The position numbers and the translations under genes were made by a program. Below the pieces are notes generated by a model. The model had not been told where the DNA came from. It made no database searches and saw only the letters and a program-made list of their open reading frames with translations. A DNA stretch of 64,000 nt from the NCBI GenBank assembly GCA_039192165.1, contig JBCCXD010000005.1, positions 256,436-320,435 on the forward strand, given 5' to 3'. Each line of letters starts with the position of its first letter. The first letter of the stretch is position 1. The DNA is from Dinoroseobacter sp039192165 (GTDB taxonomy: Bacteria; Pseudomonadota; Alphaproteobacteria; Rhodobacterales; Rhodobacteraceae). Positions 36,310-45,030 of this stretch are shown one piece after another.

Positions 36310-38808
36310 ATGAAAACCCATGTTCAAGCCCTCGTCGTTGGTGGTGGCGCAGTCGGCGCAGGTGTTGCCTATCACCTAGGCAAGGCAGGTTGGGATGTGC
36401 TGCTTCTGGAACGCGACGAACTGACCTCGGGCTCCACCTGGCACGCTGCGGGGCTTTTGCCTCTCTTCAACATGTCCTATGCGACTTCGCATATCCACGA
36501 CTACTCGGTGAAGTTCTACAAAGGACTGGAAAAGGAAACCGGTCTGAACCCGGGTTTCGCGGTCGTTGGCAACCTGCGCATGGCCCAGACGCAGGACCGG
36601 ATGGATGAGTATATGCTCTACGCCTCAACTGCCGAAACCGTGGGCATCCCCTACGAATGGCTGAGCGCGACAGAGATCAAGGACAGATATCCGCTGGTCC
36701 GGACCGAGGATCTGAAGGGCGCGATCTACCACCCGACAGACGGCTATATTAACCCCGCCGATGTGACGCAGGCGATGGCCAAGGGCGCGCGCCAGCATGG
36801 CGTGACGATCGAGCGGAAATGGCAGGTCGATGCCTATACATGGGCAGGCGATCATTGGGACGTGACCGTCACCAGGATGGCCGACAGGGGTGGTAACCTC
36901 GTGCCAACCGAGGAACAGTTGGTGATCCATGCCGAACACGTGGTCACAGCAACCGGTAACCATGCCCAGCGTACAGCACAACTTCTGGGCATCAAAATCC
37001 CGGCGATCCCGGTCGAGCACCAGTATATTGTCACTGAACCTGACCCGGCACTGGTCGATTGGCGTCGGGATAATCCAGAGCATCCTGTGCTGCGCGACGC
37101 CGACGCGAAGTGGTACGTGCGTGAAGAACGTGGTGGATGGATTCTGGGCCCCTACGAACAGGGTGCGCCCGCGCGCTTCAAATATGCCGTGCCAGACAGC
37201 TTTCGCGCGGACCTTTTCCCCCTCGATCTCGAACGGATCGAGGAAGAATACATGTCGATGATCCATCGCCTGCCCAGCTCAGAAACGGTTGGGCTCAAGG
37301 ACGATTACAATGGTCCGATCTGCTACACCCCTGATGGGAACCCTCTGGTTGGACCCGCGCCGGGGCTGCGGAACATGTGGCTTGCCGAGGGGTTCAGCTT
37401 CGGCATCACCGCCGCCGGCGGCACCGGATACTATCTTGCGCAAATGATGGTGGATGGCGAAGCCGAGATCGATATGGCCAGTCTCGACCCCAAGCGCTAC
37501 GGCAGCTGGATGACCACGGAATATGCGTCGAAGAAGAACGAGGAATGCTATTCCCATGTCTTTATCCTCCACCATCCAGACGAAGAGCGTGAAGCATGCC
37601 GCCCGCTGAAAACTGCCCCGGCGTATGACCGCCAAAAAGCGCTGGGTGCTCAGTTCGGACATGTCAACGGATGGGAGCGCCCGAACTACTACGGTCCTGT
37701 TGATGCACCCGACAGCTTTGACCATGACGCCCGATCTTTTCGGCGCGGCGGTTGGTGGAAACATGCCTTAGAGGAGGCAAAGGCGATCCGCACCGGGGTT
37801 GGCCTGATCGATGCGACTGCTTTTGCCAAACATGTGGTACGCGGACCGGGTGCTACCGCATTCCTCGATTGGTTCACGTGCAACACGCTGCCCCGCGTCG
37901 GGCGCATCAACCTCACCTATGCGCTCACGTCTCATGGCACCACGCGGACCGAGTACACCATCGTCAGGCTTCGTGAGGACGAATACTACCTCGTCTCCGC
38001 CGGAGCATGGCAGGCCTATGACAGCGATTACCTCAACAAAGCTTGCGAGGACTTCATGTCTGCGGGCGGCGCCTATGTAACCGTTTCGGACGTGACTGGC
38101 ATGTGGGGGGTCTTTGCAATCGCAGGGCCAAAAACGCGCGACGTACTCAGCTCTCTCCTCCACGATGCAGAGCCGAAAACTGTCTTGTCCAACAAGCGCT
38201 TCCCGTGGCTTTCCGCGCGCGAGATCGAGCTGGGAATGTGCCCGGTTCGTGCTGTCCGCGTTGCGTACACTGGCGAGCTTGGCTGGGAATTGCACCATCC
38301 AATTGAGATGCAGACATACCTCTGGGATCAATTGATGGAGGCAGCATCGGTTCACTCACTGAAGCTTGTTGGCGCGCGGGCCCAGAACTGGCTCAGACAA
38401 GAGAAGTCTTACCGTGCCTTCGGCACAGAGCTTGGTCGCGATGCCACGCCGCTGGAGGCCGGGCTTGACCGTTTCGTCGATCTCTCAAAGGACTTCTTCG
38501 GGAAAACCCGAATGATTGAGACAGGTGTCCGGTCGAAATGCGTCACCCTACTCATTGACGGACCAGTGGATGCCGATCCCTGGGGTCGCGAGGCGCTCTA
38601 TGCAGGTGATAAAAAAGTCGGGAGGCTGACCTCCGGTGGCTACTCCGTTGCCTTCGAAAAATCCATTGGAATGGGGTATGTGCACCCGGACCACTCTGTG
38701 CCGGGATCGCGCTTGAAAGTGAAGATGCAGAACCAGCTTTGGGATGCAGAGGTCACCGAAGACAGTCCATATGATCCAAAAAACGAAACAATTCGAGTGG
38801 ATAATTGA
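36310..38808 (+). CDS. FAD-dependent dimethylglycine/sarcosine dehydrogenase-like protein with GcvT domain
   Basis: Predicted demethylating oxidoreductase of 832 residues. The N-terminal DAO domain has VVGGGAVGAGVAYHLG, then SGSTWHAAGLL, whose His45 matches the covalent-flavin histidine of dimethylglycine dehydrogenase. A middle FAO_M region is followed by GcvT folate-binding domains (from about residue 460: GGWWKHALEEAKAIRTGVGLIDATAFAKH, then the RAVRVAYTGELGWELHHP segment, to the C-terminal barrel). The family takes methyl groups from dimethylglycine, sarcosine or similar amines and passes them to tetrahydrofolate. The GGGAGGAG ribosome-binding site is strong. Substrate is uncertain. Confidence 0.88.
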   Translation: MKTHVQALVVGGGAVGAGVAYHLGKAGWDVLLLERDELTSGSTWHAAGLLPLFNMSYATSHIHDYSVKFYKGLEKETGLNPGFAVVGNLRMAQTQDRMDEYMLYASTAETVGIPYEWLSATEIKDRYPLVRTEDLKGAIYHPTDGYINPADVTQAMAKGARQHGVTIERKWQVDAYTWAGDHWDVTVTRMADRGGNLVPTEEQLVIHAEHVVTATGNHAQRTAQLLGIKIPAIPVEHQYIVTEPDPALVDWRRDNPEHPVLRDADAKWYVREERGGWILGPYEQGAPARFKYAVPDSFRADLFPLDLERIEEEYMSMIHRLPSSETVGLKDDYNGPICYTPDGNPLVGPAPGLRNMWLAEGFSFGITAAGGTGYYLAQMMVDGEAEIDMASLDPKRYGSWMTTEYASKKNEECYSHVFILHHPDEEREACRPLKTAPAYDRQKALGAQFGHVNGWERPNYYGPVDAPDSFDHDARSFRRGGWWKHALEEAKAIRTGVGLIDATAFAKHVVRGPGATAFLDWFTCNTLPRVGRINLTYALTSHGTTRTEYTIVRLREDEYYLVSAGAWQAYDSDYLNKACEDFMSAGGAYVTVSDVTGMWGVFAIAGPKTRDVLSSLLHDAEPKTVLSNKRFPWLSAREIELGMCPVRAVRVAYTGELGWELHHPIEMQTYLWDQLMEAASVHSLKLVGARAQNWLRQEKSYRAFGTELGRDATPLEAGLDRFVDLSKDFFGKTRMIETGVRSKCVTLLIDGPVDADPWGREALYAGDKKVGRLTSGGYSVAFEKSIGMGYVHPDHSVPGSRLKVKMQNQLWDAEVTEDSPYDPKNETIRVDN

Positions 38809-39015
38809 GCCGGCCCGTCAAGCCCAGCCGAGCGATACTTGTGTAAAATAACGGCGAAACAACGCTTTTGACGCCAATTCGGCTAGAATTGACTGATGTG
38901 TTTTTTCGCAAATGGCGAACAATCCCTGTCTTCGCCGCGGGCCCGACCCTTTTCCGTCACATTTACCCATAAGGTCGATGATGCGTGTAGGGGAACAAGA
39001 CAGAGGACCAACCGC

Positions 39016-39624
39016 ATGACTGTGATGACACGGCTTGAGACTGGCGCGGTGCCGCCCTGCGAAACCCATCTTTTCGGGTTGGTAAGTGGTGCGAATGTCC
39101 GCACCCCTTGCGGTGAACGGCGCGTGGAGAACCTGCGCCCGGGCGATCTGATCGTAACGCGCACGGACGGATTGCAGGCTCTGCGTCACGTGATCCGGAT
39201 CACTCTGAGCCACGAGGACCTGCGTAAGACCCCCGGTCTTGCCCCAATCCGGCTGATGCCGCGCGCACTAGGCCCAATGATGCCGGGTCGGCCCTTGGCA
39301 CTGGCACCCAATCACCGGGTCCGTGTTCCAGCTTACCTGCTGGCCGAAGACGCGCGCGATGCGACCCTTAATCTGCCGGCCTGCGAACTTCTCGACAAAT
39401 TCGAGAACGCTTTTGTGGACCTCGGTGGCGACGCACTTTCCTCGGGCGTCACCTATCACAGCCTGGTATTCGACACGCCGCAAGTCTTTGCCGTAAATGG
39501 TGTCTTGGTGGACAGTTACTCCCCAGACGAAGCCTCGCTTGGCGCACTCGATATAGATACCCAATCAGCACTGCGTCGACTTTTCCCGGAGCTTGACGAG
39601 GAGCGTCCCGCAGCTCTGCATTAA
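39016..39624 (+). CDS. Hint domain-containing protein
   Basis: A 202-residue protein dominated by a Hint (hedgehog/intein-like, Hint_2) domain: GLVSGANVRTPCGERRVENLRPGDLIVTRTDGLQALRHVIR at about 21-61 and LAPNHRVRVPAYLL near 97-110, with a C-terminal VFAVNGVLVDSYSP. In inteins this fold self-cleaves at a Cys or Ser; here the likely nucleophile position is not obvious because the domain starts at ANVRTPCG. There is no signal peptide, unlike many roseobacterial Hint proteins attached to secreted repeats. The frame is open to 38896; ATG 39016 has GAGG nine bases upstream. Function unknown. Confidence 0.82.
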   Translation: MTVMTRLETGAVPPCETHLFGLVSGANVRTPCGERRVENLRPGDLIVTRTDGLQALRHVIRITLSHEDLRKTPGLAPIRLMPRALGPMMPGRPLALAPNHRVRVPAYLLAEDARDATLNLPACELLDKFENAFVDLGGDALSSGVTYHSLVFDTPQVFAVNGVLVDSYSPDEASLGALDIDTQSALRRLFPELDEERPAALH

Positions 39625-39639
39625 GAGCGGACGTAACGA

Positions 39640-40626
39640 TCAAAGCATCGACGGAACGACCAGATCGGGAGGCCTGTGGCCGTCGTCAAAGGTCTTTATG
39701 TTGATGATGACCTTCTCTCCCATTTCTACGCGCCCTTCGACGGTCGCCGAGCCCATATGCGGCAACAGCACGACGTTCTCCAGCTCGCGCAGTCGCGGAT
39801 TGATCTCAGCCCCCTGCTCAAAGACGTCAAGTCCGGCACCCGCAATCTCGCCCGAGCGAAGCATGCGCGTCAGTGCGTTTTCATCGATCACTTCTCCGCG
39901 CGAGGTATTCACGACCACAGCAGTCGGTTTCATCAGCTTCAAGCGCCTCGCATTCATCAGATGGAAGGTGGAGGGCGTGTGCGGACAGTTGATTGACAGT
40001 ATGTCCATTCGGCTCACCATCTGATCAAGGCTGTCCCACCAGGTGGCCTGGAGCTCGTCTTCAATACCGCGATGCAACCGACGCCGGTTGTGATAGTGGA
40101 CCTGCATGCCGAAAGCTGAAGCACGACGGGCAACCGCTTGCCCGATCCGGCCCATGCCTAAAATTCCAAGCCTTCGTCCGGCGATCCGACCACCGAGCAT
40201 CGCGGTCGGGCGCCAACCTTCCCAATCCCCGCTCTGCATCCGGGCAAGGCCTTCAGGAATACGTCGTGTCACCGCGAGGAGAAGGGCCATCGCCATATCT
40301 GCAGTGTCATCAGTCAGGACACCAGGGGTGTTTGAGACGTGGATGCCGCGCTGCCTGGCCGTTGCGACATCGATATGGTCGACCCCGGCCCCGTAATTCG
40401 CGATAAGCTTCAAACGATCACCTGCGGCGGCCAGCATAGCGCCATCGATGTTATCCGTCAGTGTCGGCACAACGACATCCGACCTCTGCATCGCTTCGAC
40501 CAAAGCGCCACGTTCCATCGGCGTGTCATTCTCGTTCAACTCGACGTCGAAAAGCTCCTTCAGGCGTGTCTCCACCACCTCCGGCAACCGTCGCGTGACG
40601 ACAACACTCAGGCGTTCCCCGGGCAT
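39640..40626 (-). CDS. D-isomer-specific 2-hydroxyacid dehydrogenase (glyoxylate reductase-like)
   Basis: NAD(P)-dependent reductase of 328 residues, likely acting on glyoxylate or hydroxypyruvate. It has the nucleotide-binding GRRLGILGMGRIGQAVARRA, and the three catalytic residues of the family: Arg in VVNTSRGEVID, Glu in AGAGLDVFEQGAEI and His in VVLLPHMGSAT. ANYGAGVDHIDV is the substrate-loop segment. It converges on the Hint gene with 15 bases between stops. GyaR is the closest familiar name, but substrate choice cannot be confirmed by eye. Confidence 0.9.
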   Translation of the reverse strand: MPGERLSVVVTRRLPEVVETRLKELFDVELNENDTPMERGALVEAMQRSDVVVPTLTDNIDGAMLAAAGDRLKLIANYGAGVDHIDVATARQRGIHVSNTPGVLTDDTADMAMALLLAVTRRIPEGLARMQSGDWEGWRPTAMLGGRIAGRRLGILGMGRIGQAVARRASAFGMQVHYHNRRRLHRGIEDELQATWWDSLDQMVSRMDILSINCPHTPSTFHLMNARRLKLMKPTAVVVNTSRGEVIDENALTRMLRSGEIAGAGLDVFEQGAEINPRLRELENVVLLPHMGSATVEGRVEMGEKVIINIKTFDDGHRPPDLVVPSML

Positions 40627-40790
40627 TTTCGGCCCCTCCCCGCTTCCAAATCACGCGCTATACTGGCAATAAGTCAGAAGCAGGGGCAACCCGATAGACC
40701 CCTGAACGAGGCTTTAGACGAAATAAAATTACTCTCGCGATCCGGCTTCAGGACAAAGCGGGGGAGAACAGGCAAAAAGTAGTGACGTCC

Positions 40791-41375
40791 ATGATCAGGA
40801 CACGCGGTGTCATTCAAGGTCTTGTGCTGAGTCTTGGCCTCGGTCTGGTGCTGGCCGCCTCGCAAGGAGGCGCGGAGCAAAGGCCAGCGCCGCGCCCGGT
40901 CCAGGCTGTGCCGGTTACAGTGTCGCAAACCGGCCCGGTGACCAATCTTCCTTTGCCACGCTTTGTATCGATGAAGGCAAACGAGGGTAACGTCCGGCGT
41001 GGACCGAGTCTGACACACCGCATAGACTGGGTCTTTACCCATCGCGACATGCCTCTGAAGATCGTGGGCGAATATGGACACTGGCGACGTGTTGTGGATC
41101 GTGAAGGCGCAGGCGGCTGGATGCATTATGCGCTATTGTCAGGCGTCAGAACCGCGATTGTCGAAGTTGACCTGGCGCCAATTCACGCCAAACCAGTGCA
41201 CAGTTCTACGGTCCGTGCTCGCGTCGAAGCAGGCGCGATTGTCCGCCTTGAAAACTGCGCCGGCAGCTGGTGCCGCGTACGCGGAGGGCGGGAACGCGGC
41301 TGGATAGAAGCTTCGGCGCTTTGGGGGCTTGACGGCGATCTTACCAGAGTTCAGACGCTGACTGCCTCGCGCTGA
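40791..41375 (+). CDS. SH3 domain-containing exported protein
   Basis: A 194-residue exported protein with signal peptide (MIRTRGVIQGLVLSLGLGLVLA...) and two bacterial SH3-like repeats (PF06347 type): KANEGNVRRGPSLTHRIDWVF...RVVDREGAGGWMHYALLSG and IHAKPVHSSTVRARVEAGAIVRLENCAGSWCRVRGGRERGWIE. The family is sometimes mislabelled aspartyl-tRNA synthetase; it is a periplasmic binding module, perhaps for peptidoglycan. The start is uncertain between GTG 40782 and ATG 40791. It converges on the M3 peptidase gene with five bases between stops. Confidence 0.85.
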   Translation: MIRTRGVIQGLVLSLGLGLVLAASQGGAEQRPAPRPVQAVPVTVSQTGPVTNLPLPRFVSMKANEGNVRRGPSLTHRIDWVFTHRDMPLKIVGEYGHWRRVVDREGAGGWMHYALLSGVRTAIVEVDLAPIHAKPVHSSTVRARVEAGAIVRLENCAGSWCRVRGGRERGWIEASALWGLDGDLTRVQTLTASR

Positions 41376-41380
41376 TTTCC

Positions 41381-43402
41381 TTAGGCCGCCCGGTCAAGAC
41401 CACGCCCTCTTAGAAGAGCTTCGACCCCCGGCAGTCGCCCACGGAAGTTCTTGTAGAGAGTTTCCGCTTCCACCGATCCGCCCGCTGACAGAATATGCGT
41501 CTCAAGCTTTTCCGCGACTGCCGGGTCGAACGGGTCTCCGGCTTCCTCGAAGGCCGAAAACGCATCGGCGTCCATCACCTCGGACCACATGTAGCTATAG
41601 TAGCCCGAAGAATACCCATCCCCGGCGAAGACATGAGCGAAGTGAGGCGTCGCGTGTCGCATGCGAATGGCGTGGGGCATTTCCAAGTCCGACAGGATTT
41701 TTTCCTGTTCTGCCATCGGATCGACTGGGGCGGCGCCTTCGTGAAAGGCCAGATCCACAAGCGCGGAGGCCACGTATTCAACCGTTTGGAAGCCCATGTC
41801 ATAGGTCGCGGCTCCCAGCATTCGCTCGAGCAATGCGGCTGGCATAGGGTCTCCGGTTTCGGAATGGACCGCATATTTGCTTAGCACTTCAGGTACTTCG
41901 AGCCAGTGTTCGTAGAGCTGGCTCGGCAGTTCCACGAAGTCTCTCGCCACCGAGGTTCCTGAGATCGAAGGATAAGTCACGTCAGACAGGATGTGGTGGA
42001 GCGCGTGTCCGAATTCGTGAAACAGCGTGCGCGCGTCATCAAAGCTCAGTAGTGCGGGTTGCCCCTCAGCAGGTTTGGCGAAATTGCATACATTCGTGAT
42101 AATGGCGCGCGTATCTTCTTTCAACTTTTCCTGACTGCGCAGGCTTCCGCACCATGCGCCCGAGCGTTTCCCGGCGCGTGCGAAATAATCCCCCACAAAC
42201 ACGGCCATCAGACGTTCGCCGCGCCAGACTTCCCAGGCACGGGCGTCGGGATGCGGCAGCGCTGCCTCGAATGGTTTGAACTCAAGCCCGAAGAGGCGGC
42301 TAGCGCAATCGAACGCTGCCGCGATCATCTGGTCCAGTTGGAGATACGGCTTCAACTCAGCTTCATCCAGATCATGTTCCGCCTGACGTCGCTTCTCTGC
42401 ATAGAAGCGCCAATCCCAGGCTTCCAGATCACCGTTGATGCCGTCGCCCTGCATCATCTCCGTGAGAACAGCGGCATCCGCCTGCGCCTGCATGCGCGCC
42501 GGCTCCCACACCTGCATCAACAGATCGCGCACCGCACCGGGCGTTTTGGCCATTTCAGGTTCAAGCTTATAGGCTGCGAAACTGCTGTAGCCGAGCAGCT
42601 TCGCCCGCTCTTCCCGCAGCGCGAGGGTTTCTGCAGCCTTATCCCGGTTATCAGTTGCGCCACCGTTCGCGCCGCGCGCCACCCAGGCCTCATAGGCTTT
42701 CTTGCGCAAATCGCGCCTTGGGCTGAACTGAAGGAAAGGCACTATGAGAGACCGCGAAAGTGTCACGACATGACCCTCCATGCCCCGTTCCTGCGCTGCA
42801 GCTTGGGCTGTTGCCACCACGAAATCTGGTAATCCTTCCAGATCAGCCTCAGTCAGTGACATTACCCACTCCCGCTCATCTGCGAGAATATTCTGCGTAA
42901 ACTCGGTTCCAAGCAGCGCCAGCCTAGCTTTGATTTCAGTCATCCGGTCTTTTTCGGATCCGCGCAATGCCGCCCCACCCCGCGTGAAACCTTTGTAAGT
43001 CAGATCGGTCACGCGGGCTTCTTCCGCGCCCAGCGCGCCGCTTTGCTCCCAAACATTTTTAATTCGGGCAAACAACTTCTCGTTCCCGGTAACCTCGGCG
43101 TTGTAAGCGCTCAGCTTGCCGACAAAGTCCTTCTGCAAAAGCTCGCGCTCGGGCGTGCTGTTGATTGCGGAAATGTGGAAAAAAACGCGCATCACTTTTC
43201 CAAGTGTGTGACCGGCAAGCTCCATAGCGCGGATCGTATTTTCGAAACTGGCAGGCTCTTGATTGTCTGCAATTGCCGCAATCTCCGCCCGGGCTTCGGT
43301 GAGCGCAACCTCCAGAGCCGGGGCGAAATGCGCATCTTCAACTACATCAAATGGGGGCATCTGATGTGGGGTCGTCCAGACGGTCAAAAGAGGGTTTGTC
43401 AT
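41381..43402 (-). CDS. M3 family metallopeptidase (peptidyl-dipeptidase Dcp / oligopeptidase A-like)
   Basis: Cytosolic zinc peptidase of 673 residues that degrades short peptides. The zinc site FHEFGHALHH has His462, Glu463 and His466, and the third ligand Glu follows in SGTSVARDFVELPSQLYEHW. The C-terminal segment GDGYSSGYYSYMWSEVMDADAFSAFE is typical of the thimet oligopeptidase fold. There is no signal peptide, so it is likely a cytoplasmic recycler of peptides. Dcp and PrlC are close relatives; the length fits both. Confidence 0.93.
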   Translation of the reverse strand: MTNPLLTVWTTPHQMPPFDVVEDAHFAPALEVALTEARAEIAAIADNQEPASFENTIRAMELAGHTLGKVMRVFFHISAINSTPERELLQKDFVGKLSAYNAEVTGNEKLFARIKNVWEQSGALGAEEARVTDLTYKGFTRGGAALRGSEKDRMTEIKARLALLGTEFTQNILADEREWVMSLTEADLEGLPDFVVATAQAAAQERGMEGHVVTLSRSLIVPFLQFSPRRDLRKKAYEAWVARGANGGATDNRDKAAETLALREERAKLLGYSSFAAYKLEPEMAKTPGAVRDLLMQVWEPARMQAQADAAVLTEMMQGDGINGDLEAWDWRFYAEKRRQAEHDLDEAELKPYLQLDQMIAAAFDCASRLFGLEFKPFEAALPHPDARAWEVWRGERLMAVFVGDYFARAGKRSGAWCGSLRSQEKLKEDTRAIITNVCNFAKPAEGQPALLSFDDARTLFHEFGHALHHILSDVTYPSISGTSVARDFVELPSQLYEHWLEVPEVLSKYAVHSETGDPMPAALLERMLGAATYDMGFQTVEYVASALVDLAFHEGAAPVDPMAEQEKILSDLEMPHAIRMRHATPHFAHVFAGDGYSSGYYSYMWSEVMDADAFSAFEEAGDPFDPAVAEKLETHILSAGGSVEAETLYKNFRGRLPGVEALLRGRGLDRAA

Positions 43403-43564
43403 GTGCTGCTGTCTCCTTTGCCCTGAAAATTAGGGCGCGCCGAGCGCGGCCTCAACGGATGCGCACTTTCAAAACAGCGTTTTTACAAAATTACAGACCC
43501 CAACACCGAAAAAGTGAGTGAATAAGGGGTCGGAACACAACATAAAAATGAAGTTGACGCCTGT

Positions 43565-44299
43565 TCACGCCACCCTCTCAACCCGGACGTTTTTCACGTA
43601 CAGAGTTATGTCTTCGACCTTTGCAGGATCGGTTTTATCCATATGCGAGCGATACACACCAAAAGTGGGCCGAGCGGAGGGGCTGACATCAGGGCCTGTC
43701 GCCCCCCTGTGAGACGCAATCACCTGGTCATCGACAGCGACAGTGCAAAAGCCTGAGGAACCCGTCGTCCAATTCACCGTGACATCAAGGTTGTGCCACC
43801 GGCCGGGTGAGATACGCTTCTTTGTGACCACATGAATGTTCTTCTTTGAAAAATCGAAGTCCACATGAAAGCCCTCGCTCCGATATCGTTGCGGTACCAT
43901 AATCGACACGTAGGGAATGAACCCGATATTACGTATGCGATCGGGCTTGACCTGAAAGAAGATGAATTTCGCTTCGAGCCGCCCGTCTGGGTCATTCAGA
44001 GCAGGCATCAGGAAATCAAGGCTGTAACGCATGGTCCCCTGTCCTTTCATACTTGCGTCTTGCAGCTCAATCCGCTGTCGCCCGCTGGCTTCGGCAGCTA
44101 TCTCCCGCTCACGACCATCGCTGTTCTTGAGGGTGAAAACGTAGCCGCTTTCTCCGTCGAAACGCGCTTTTTTGTATGATCCAACGGCACTCTCCACTTT
44201 TTTGAAACGGGTTCGAAGCACGGTGGCAGTGGCTCGCAAAGGAGAAATCCCCGCCGAAACCAAAGCAGTCAGACCAAACAAAAAAACTCGTTTTTTCAT
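43565..44299 (-). CDS. Exported polysaccharide lyase-like (heparin lyase fold) protein
   Basis: A 244-residue secreted protein with signal peptide MKKRVFLFGLTALVSAGISPLRATA. The mature part looks like a concanavalin-type beta sandwich of the polysaccharide-lyase family PF14099: YSLDFLMPALNDPDGRLEAKFIFFQVKPD, RWHNLDVTVNWTTGSSGFCTVAVDD and THFGVYRS-like PTFGVYRSHMDKTD. Known heparin/alginate lyases of this fold act on acidic polysaccharides; the activity here is unproven, and the same fold is used by non-catalytic sugar binders. ATG 44299 follows AGAAGGAAAAAG. Base composition is more A+T-rich than flanking core genes. Confidence 0.6.
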   Translation of the reverse strand: MKKRVFLFGLTALVSAGISPLRATATVLRTRFKKVESAVGSYKKARFDGESGYVFTLKNSDGREREIAAEASGRQRIELQDASMKGQGTMRYSLDFLMPALNDPDGRLEAKFIFFQVKPDRIRNIGFIPYVSIMVPQRYRSEGFHVDFDFSKKNIHVVTKKRISPGRWHNLDVTVNWTTGSSGFCTVAVDDQVIASHRGATGPDVSPSARPTFGVYRSHMDKTDPAKVEDITLYVKNVRVERVA

Positions 44300-44442
44300 C
44301 TTTTTCCTTCTCTCGCGAGATTGGAAATCAATTCTGGTCGCTGTGAAATACGACCAAAGGATACGCCATGTTGCGCCGGGCTTGTCAAAGCACCCGGCCA
44401 CCGCAGCAACCTGAATTCCCTAGGAATTGAAAGTAAAGCCTG

Positions 44443-45027
44443 TCAGCCTCTGACCGGTTTGCCTTTTAACCGGCCCTCTGGTGCGTCGCGTTGAGTGACA
44501 CCGTCGATCAACACAAAGGCGATCACGCAAGGCTCTGTTCCGCGATTGGACCAGGCATGGTTGTTGCCGCGTTGGATCAAGACATCTCCCGCTTTCAGGA
44601 GCAGGTCATCCTCTTCCTCGTCCATCATCATCCAAATCTCGCCGGTAAGCACGATGGCATAGTCCAGGCTATCGGTGCGATGCATGAACGGGTGGCGTGC
44701 GTTGTCCACGATATTGGCACTCGCACCCATCTCGCCGAAGGCGGCTTTTCCATCCAGTTTTGACAGAACTTCCGGATCCTCAGGCAGAAACTCGACACAT
44801 CGGAACGTAGAACCAAGCGGCGGTGGGTGAAGTACGAAGTCACCGGTACATGTCTCGGTGGGTCCATCGTATTCTACCGGACTTCCACGCTCGATCCAGA
44901 AGTTTGTCAGTCGAACGCCGGGGCGGTTCGGACGCTCCAGGAACTGTGTTGCCGTCGCATCGCTGACCACAACGGCCTTGCCGTTTTCGTCATGTCCGGT
45001 GACTACCCGGCGGAATTCTCGCATCAT
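44443..45027 (-). CDS. Cupin domain-containing protein
   Basis: A 194-residue protein with one cupin barrel in its C-terminal half: HPFMHRTDSLDYAIVLTGEIWMMMDEEED, then LLKAGDVLIQRGNNHAWSNRGTEPCVIAFVLIDG. The His/Glu pattern of motif 1 is partly kept (H..., E in GEIWM). The N-terminal half is probably a second, degenerate barrel. Its role could be sensing or converting the compound imported by the TRAP transporter three bases upstream, with which it is surely co-transcribed. Cupins range from dioxygenases to isomerases and binding proteins, so no reaction is claimed. Confidence 0.85.
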   Translation of the reverse strand: MMREFRRVVTGHDENGKAVVVSDATATQFLERPNRPGVRLTNFWIERGSPVEYDGPTETCTGDFVLHPPPLGSTFRCVEFLPEDPEVLSKLDGKAAFGEMGASANIVDNARHPFMHRTDSLDYAIVLTGEIWMMMDEEEDDLLLKAGDVLIQRGNNHAWSNRGTEPCVIAFVLIDGVTQRDAPEGRLKGKPVRG

Positions 45028-45030
45028 TTC

